Of a stretch of 64,000 nucleotides of DNA, positions 59,362-64,000 are shown one piece after another; position 1 is the first letter of the stretch; each line of letters starts with the position of its first letter. The DNA is taken from NCBI RefSeq assembly GCF_000006565.2, contig NC_031478.1, positions 4,364,212 to 4,428,211 on the forward strand, written 5' to 3'. Under the pieces are notes generated by a model. It did not search any database. It worked only from the letters and a program-made list of their open reading frames with translations, and had not been told where the DNA came from. Both the position numbers and the translations under genes were made by a program. Origin of the DNA: Toxoplasma gondii ME49 (lineage: Eukaryota > Apicomplexa > Conoidasida > Eucoccidiorida > Sarcocystidae).

Positions 59362-62300
59362 ATGGCTGACGTCGCTTCAGCCGCATTAATGGATGATTTC
59401 CTACAAGTTCTGAATAAAGAGTTCGGTCTGCAGCCGGTCGTGAGCACGTTGGCTCTTGCCGAAAATTCGGAGTATGGGGGCAAATTCGGTGCCCACGAGA
59501 AGATCGTCGGACTCGTGAAGTCCCTGCAGGCAAACGAATATGTCCTGGGAGAGCAGGTGGAGAAGACAGTGTGGAGTCTGACCGAAGAAGGCCAATTGTA
59601 TGCCAAGGAAGGATCTCCTGAGTTTCGCCTTGTGGCATGGCTGCAACAACGTGGAAATGAAGTGAGTCTCCTGCACGGGCTTTCCCCGGAGATTTTTCGG
59701 AAATAAATCTCTTGCCTAGTTCTCGACCTTTTGCTTCCTGCAGAATGCTTCAACAACCTGTCACAAGTGTACGCTCTCCGTACTACATACGTCGATACTG
59801 CAATTTATGGCATAGGATCGCACAAAGTCCTTGATATATATATGTTCTGCAAAACTTCATGCATGCATTTGCCTGGCCCTCGAACTGTGAAGATGGTGTC
59901 TCCACCAAGTTCAGATACACACTCGTGGACCCATCAAGAGCAGTCTGTTCACAGGTGAGTTTTGCCCTGCGATTATGACATGCAGGAGGCCTCTCTTGAC
60001 GTGGCTGCCATTAAGGCAGGTTTCGGTTCCGAGGCGGATGTAGCCGTGAGCAATGCGATGAAGATGCAGTGGCTGCGAATCGACAAGGCAACAAAACTGC
60101 TACACATCAACAAAGTTCCTGAGTCCGACAACGTCAAGACGTTGCTAGATGTCATCCAAGGACAACGTGATGGAAATCAAGACGACGCGGCAGCTCTGTT
60201 CAAGCAGCTCTCCGAGCTTACTGCTACCGCTTCTCCGGAGAAAGCTCTCCAGGTACACATGACACAGCAGACCGTGCTGCCGTTGAAGGGAGCGGTCGCT
60301 TCTGGTAGAAAATTGTGAGTCTCGGATAGTAAACCCAGATTAATCAGGTAGAAATTCCGATACACTGTACAGCGTCCTCAGATCTGATTGTCATCGCTGG
60401 ACCCCGAGGCACATCCGAATTCTTCTGCAGCTGTCAACATGATGCATTTCATAGCGAGGCGCAGAAACCCCTTGACACATGCAGGGAAGGGGACGTGAAC
60501 AAGAGGCTGGCCGCTTGTGCTATTTGCCTTCGGAGTGTCGACTGCGTTGCTATCCGGTGCTTCAGGACTTGAAAAAACGGAAACTGGTGGAGCTCCGAAA
60601 GGTGAAATACCTCAAGCTCCAGAAAGGTCCCAAGTTCTCTCTGCATCTGATGAAACCGGTGGCGGACCTGACCGCAGAACTCCTTATAGGCGATGCGTGG
60701 GAAAAGTCAAGTGAGTCGGAAAGCAGAGATTGCTGTCAGTAAACGCATCTTGCTGCTCGGTGCAGTCTCTGCATTCGTGGACGTGCATTACATGATAAAT
60801 TATTGTTACGGGTATCCGTGTGAGGGATGTACGCAGTGACTGGAGTCAGATTCCATCAGAGGACTGGCTACGGACTTAGGCGGGGCGGCGCGACATGGGC
60901 ATCCTTGTAAGGGCCACGAAGAGGGGAGGAACCCGGGGCGATTCACGCGTTTCGCTGTCTCTTCATCAACTTCCAGATTTCAAGGAGTACAACTTCTTCG
61001 CAGCAGGAAAGAGAATCCGGCGCGGCGCGGTTCACCCGTTGATGCAAGTCATGAAACAGTTCAAGCAAATTCTGTACTGCATGGGTTTCGAGGTCAGTCA
61101 CCCTTGACGTAGTGAGTGAAACCTAAACGCAAGCAGCTTATCCGGACGCGAATTTGCGTAAAACGCGACCTGGAGGCACTGCAAATAGCCACAATTGAGT
61201 GTGGTGTGCGCCTGATTCCTCATGGATAGCCTTATCTGATTGGCTTCATTTTCATTACTTGAATTTTTCCTTTCCAGGAGATGCCGACAAATCAGTATGT
61301 GGAGTCGTCTTTCTGGTGCTTCGACTCGCTCTTCATGCCTCAACAGCATCCGGCTCGGGATGTGCAAGACACCTTCTTTCTCCAGGTCAGCGCTGCGCCC
61401 CAGGTCAAACTCCGGCGCTTGCCCATTCTTACGGTTTTTTTATGAGTGAGGGAGTGACAGCTTCAGTCGGCAAGGTGGTCCTAGCTTACGCTGGTTTCTC
61501 CGTCCCCTCAGCATTCTCAGATAGCGAATCGGCGGTCTGTGTTTAGAGCGCTAGGGTCTCCTAGTTTCTGATCATGTGCCTTGACAGTATCGAAAACGTT
61601 TTCGCCTAGGGTGTTTCTTGCAGGGAAGCCAGTTTTGTGGGTGAATTGCTAGATAGGGTTTTCGATCCCAGTCAGGAAAGAAAAGAGTCAATGCTTTGAA
61701 CCTTTTGTTTGCCCGGTAACTGTATTCGTTGAGGAAGGAGTGCCACAAAAAAGACATGTCGAGTTTACCAGGGTCAGTCGACACGCTCACTGCGTACTTA
61801 GGATCAGACTAAATGAGTTCAACCCCATTTGCGGAAGCAGAGAAGGTTCATGTTCCGTGCAGTAACTTCCTGCTTTCACATTTCTCACATTCTAGCTCTC
61901 GAGCGTCCTTCGCCATCTTATGGTTTCCTCTTCCCCGGTGTTCGCTGTTCAACCTGCTGTTTTCCTCACCCTTGAAGGAAAGACTGGCTGCTGTTGACTG
62001 TTGTATGAACAGGCTCCCAAATCCAGTGATGCGACAAAGATACCACAAGCATACTTCAACAGCGTTAAAAACATCCATGAACGTGGTGGACACGGATCTA
62101 TCGGATGGCAGTACGAATGGTAGGTTGCTTCCAGAAACCGACCTGTGTTTCGCGGTTGATGGTGCATCTTGTATCTACAACTAGGCAAGCTAGGGGGGAT
62201 TTCCGCTGTCGTCTTGCGTGTCGAGATGGTTGCGGGTGTGCATCTCCAAGTAATAATGAGACTGGTATCCTGGATTGCGGCCACGTCTTCTGCCGGTAAA

Positions 62301-64000
62301 ATGGTGGGTCGGTCGATGTGTAGAATCCACTTGATTGTTTCTTGTTCGTATTTGTCCAGGTCGGAGGAAGAGTCCATGGGAAACATTCTCCGGACACACA
62401 CAACCGCGTCGTCTGCGCGCATGTTATACGGACTCGCCCAAGAGTATAAAAAGGTGAGACACTTGACAAGCTGTTGAAGGAACAAAAGTGGAACGCTGGG
62501 CGAGCAGAAGCAGCTTCGCAGAGAATTGTCCCAAAGGATGTACATATGGCTTAAGGCTGTTGTCATTGCGAAAAAAACTGTGCCTGCGACGGCTTAAGGA
62601 AACTTCGGTACACTACCTTTCTTTGAAGGGGGACCAATAGTTGCGGTGTTCTCCTCTTAACGCCTGCTTTCTCTTGCTTATCCGGGGTGAGCCTTCAAAA
62701 TGACAGTTCATGATATCTTTGAACTAAAGTCCGTTGTCTGCTCGCAGACTGGTGTCTTCCGCCCGCGGAAGTTCTTCTCTATAGATCGAGTGTTTCGAAA
62801 TGAAACCCTAGACGCCACCCATCTTGCTGAATTTCACCAGGTGAGTTTTCTTCGGTGACAACTCAAGAGTGATGGTTGAAGGCTTACCCAGCCATTTGGT
62901 TGCGACCTGAGTAAAATTCACTGAATCACGGTGTCCGCTCAGAGCCTCCATAGAGTCATGTGTTCTAGACTTGGGTAAATGTTTTCCTCTGACTGGCATT
63001 GCATGTTCGAAGATATTGTAGTTTTTGTTTCCGTTTTTAGGTGGAAGGACTCGTCGCCGACCGCGGCTTGACTATTGGCCACCTTATGGGGGTGATGGAA
63101 ACTTTCTACAAGCAGATTGGCATCGAACAACTCAAGTACGTTCGCTCCGAAGAGCTGTCTGCGAAACGTGAGGATAACTTGCTAGCATCAGCCGTTTCTC
63201 CGTTTTTCTTGCGATGATGGCACTATGTTAACCACTGATAAACGCCCCATGTTGTCCGTGTTTGGGCTACACCTGAAAGCCGCGGTGACAGCATGGACAC
63301 AGAATCAGTGTGACGAGCATGCACGAGGAAGGCGGCAGTCCTCCCGTGGTTTGCAATGGTAGCAGTATGACTTCTTCGTCCAAGACATGTAAAGACCCTC
63401 TTATAATGGGCTGTGCTAGCCGCACACATGCTGATCCATCTGTTTTCCTGTTGAAGAAGCGTTGCTCGCCTGGACGCTCATTCTGACTTTCTGCAGGTTC
63501 AAGCCCGCATACAATCCCTACACAGAACCGTCAATGGAGATTTTCGGGTACCATGCAGGACTCAAGAGGTGCGTCAGTGCTGCGCTCCTATCTCGGGACC
63601 AAAAGCAGCGGAACTCCCGAAGTTTGTTTTGACGTGCTTGGTTCTGACAGGAATTGGCATTCATATTCATCCCGACGCGCAGTGACGTCCCTACCGGGAC
63701 ATCATCGGCTGGTTTGATGTTACTGTGTGACTCTACAATGCAGGTGGATTGAAGTCGGCAATAGTGGTATTTTCCGACCGGAGATGCTACTACCAATGGG
63801 CCTTCCGGAGGACGTGACAGTCATTGCCTGGGGACTAAGCTTGGAACGGTGAGGCCGTTACGTCCTATCTTTGCTCTCATAATGCGTATTTGTGCTCGAC
63901 ATTGGAGTATTACCTCTATTTACTGAATCACGTGTCGACGAATGGCTATGAATATGCATATCTTTCCCGATAAGGCCGCCCACACTGTGAAGCTCGGTGC
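59362..64000 (+). CDS. FARSA: Phenylalanyl-tRNA synthetase alpha subunit (cytosolic type), truncated by window end
   Basis: This is the catalytic class II subunit that, with the beta subunit, charges tRNA-Phe in the cytosol. Exons seen: 59362-59661, 59986-60252, 60566-60710, 60977-61092, 61278-61385, 62013-62119, 62360-62453, 62748-62840, 63041-63135, 63497-63568 and 63744-63848. All phases agree; about 500 residues precede the window end, and the last bases are intron. The N terminus carries the winged-helix DNA-binding-fold region of eukaryotic alpha subunits ([18 protein letters not shown], about residues 40-80). Catalytic landmarks: [12 protein letters not shown] (motif 1 area), [27 protein letters not shown], motif 2 [20 protein letters not shown] (FRNE about 395-398), the Phe-pocket block [16 protein letters not shown], and motif 3 [10 protein letters not shown] (about 492-501). 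The start has a perfect CAAAATGGC context. The missing part should be only the last 30-60 residues. Confidence 0.97.

Noticed and set aside
59752..59958. Extra exon of PheRS alpha after an acceptor-like CTGCAG
   Set aside because: The family alignment joins exon 59362-59661 directly to 59986-60252 in phase 0; an inserted segment would add unrelated residues and a stop.

Overview
The window looks like nuclear DNA of a coccidian apicomplexan close to Toxoplasma, Hammondia or Neospora; I cannot decide the species. The evidence is many short exons with GT..AG introns, start codons in a CAAAATGG context (for example at 59362), many (TA)n microsatellites and GA/CT-rich low-complexity tracts, frequent TGCATGC palindromes, and eukaryotic housekeeping proteins split over 2 to 15 exons. 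There are no bacterial operons, insertion sequences or CRISPR arrays.

Left block (1 to about 22 kb, all convincing coding on the minus strand): an 11-exon ATAD3 mitochondrial AAA+ ATPase gene (2356-9821), a poorly resolved spliced gene or gene end (10784-12290), and an 8.9 kb uninterrupted ORF for a 2969-residue unidentified protein with Leu-rich blocks (13080-21989). This block is very rich in polypurine/polypyrimidine sequence and AT microsatellites. From 22.0 to 26.2 kb lies a divergent intergenic region.

Middle block (26-44 kb, plus strand): an 11-exon fold-type I PLP aminotransferase (26160-31018), ribosomal protein S15A/uS8 (34145-34875) and a single-exon RanBP2-type zinc-finger protein (39298-40203), separated by 3-4 kb gaps in which I see no gene.

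Right block (44-64 kb): two minus-strand, multi-exon, incompletely resolved coiled-coil genes (44109-46135 and 47965-49497). They are followed on the plus strand by a 14- to 15-exon gene joining TYW3, Kelch repeats and TYW2 in one polypeptide (50248-57661), and by the phenylalanyl-tRNA synthetase alpha-subunit gene (59362 to beyond the window end).

The most notable feature is at the right end. A plant-like trifunctional wybutosine enzyme, which modifies G37 of tRNA-Phe, sits head-to-tail with the synthetase that charges the same tRNA. Both genes have paired YGCATGCR motifs upstream. Exon boundaries were worked out by hand from splice signals, reading phase and protein-family similarity; where phase or signal is ambiguous the entry says so.
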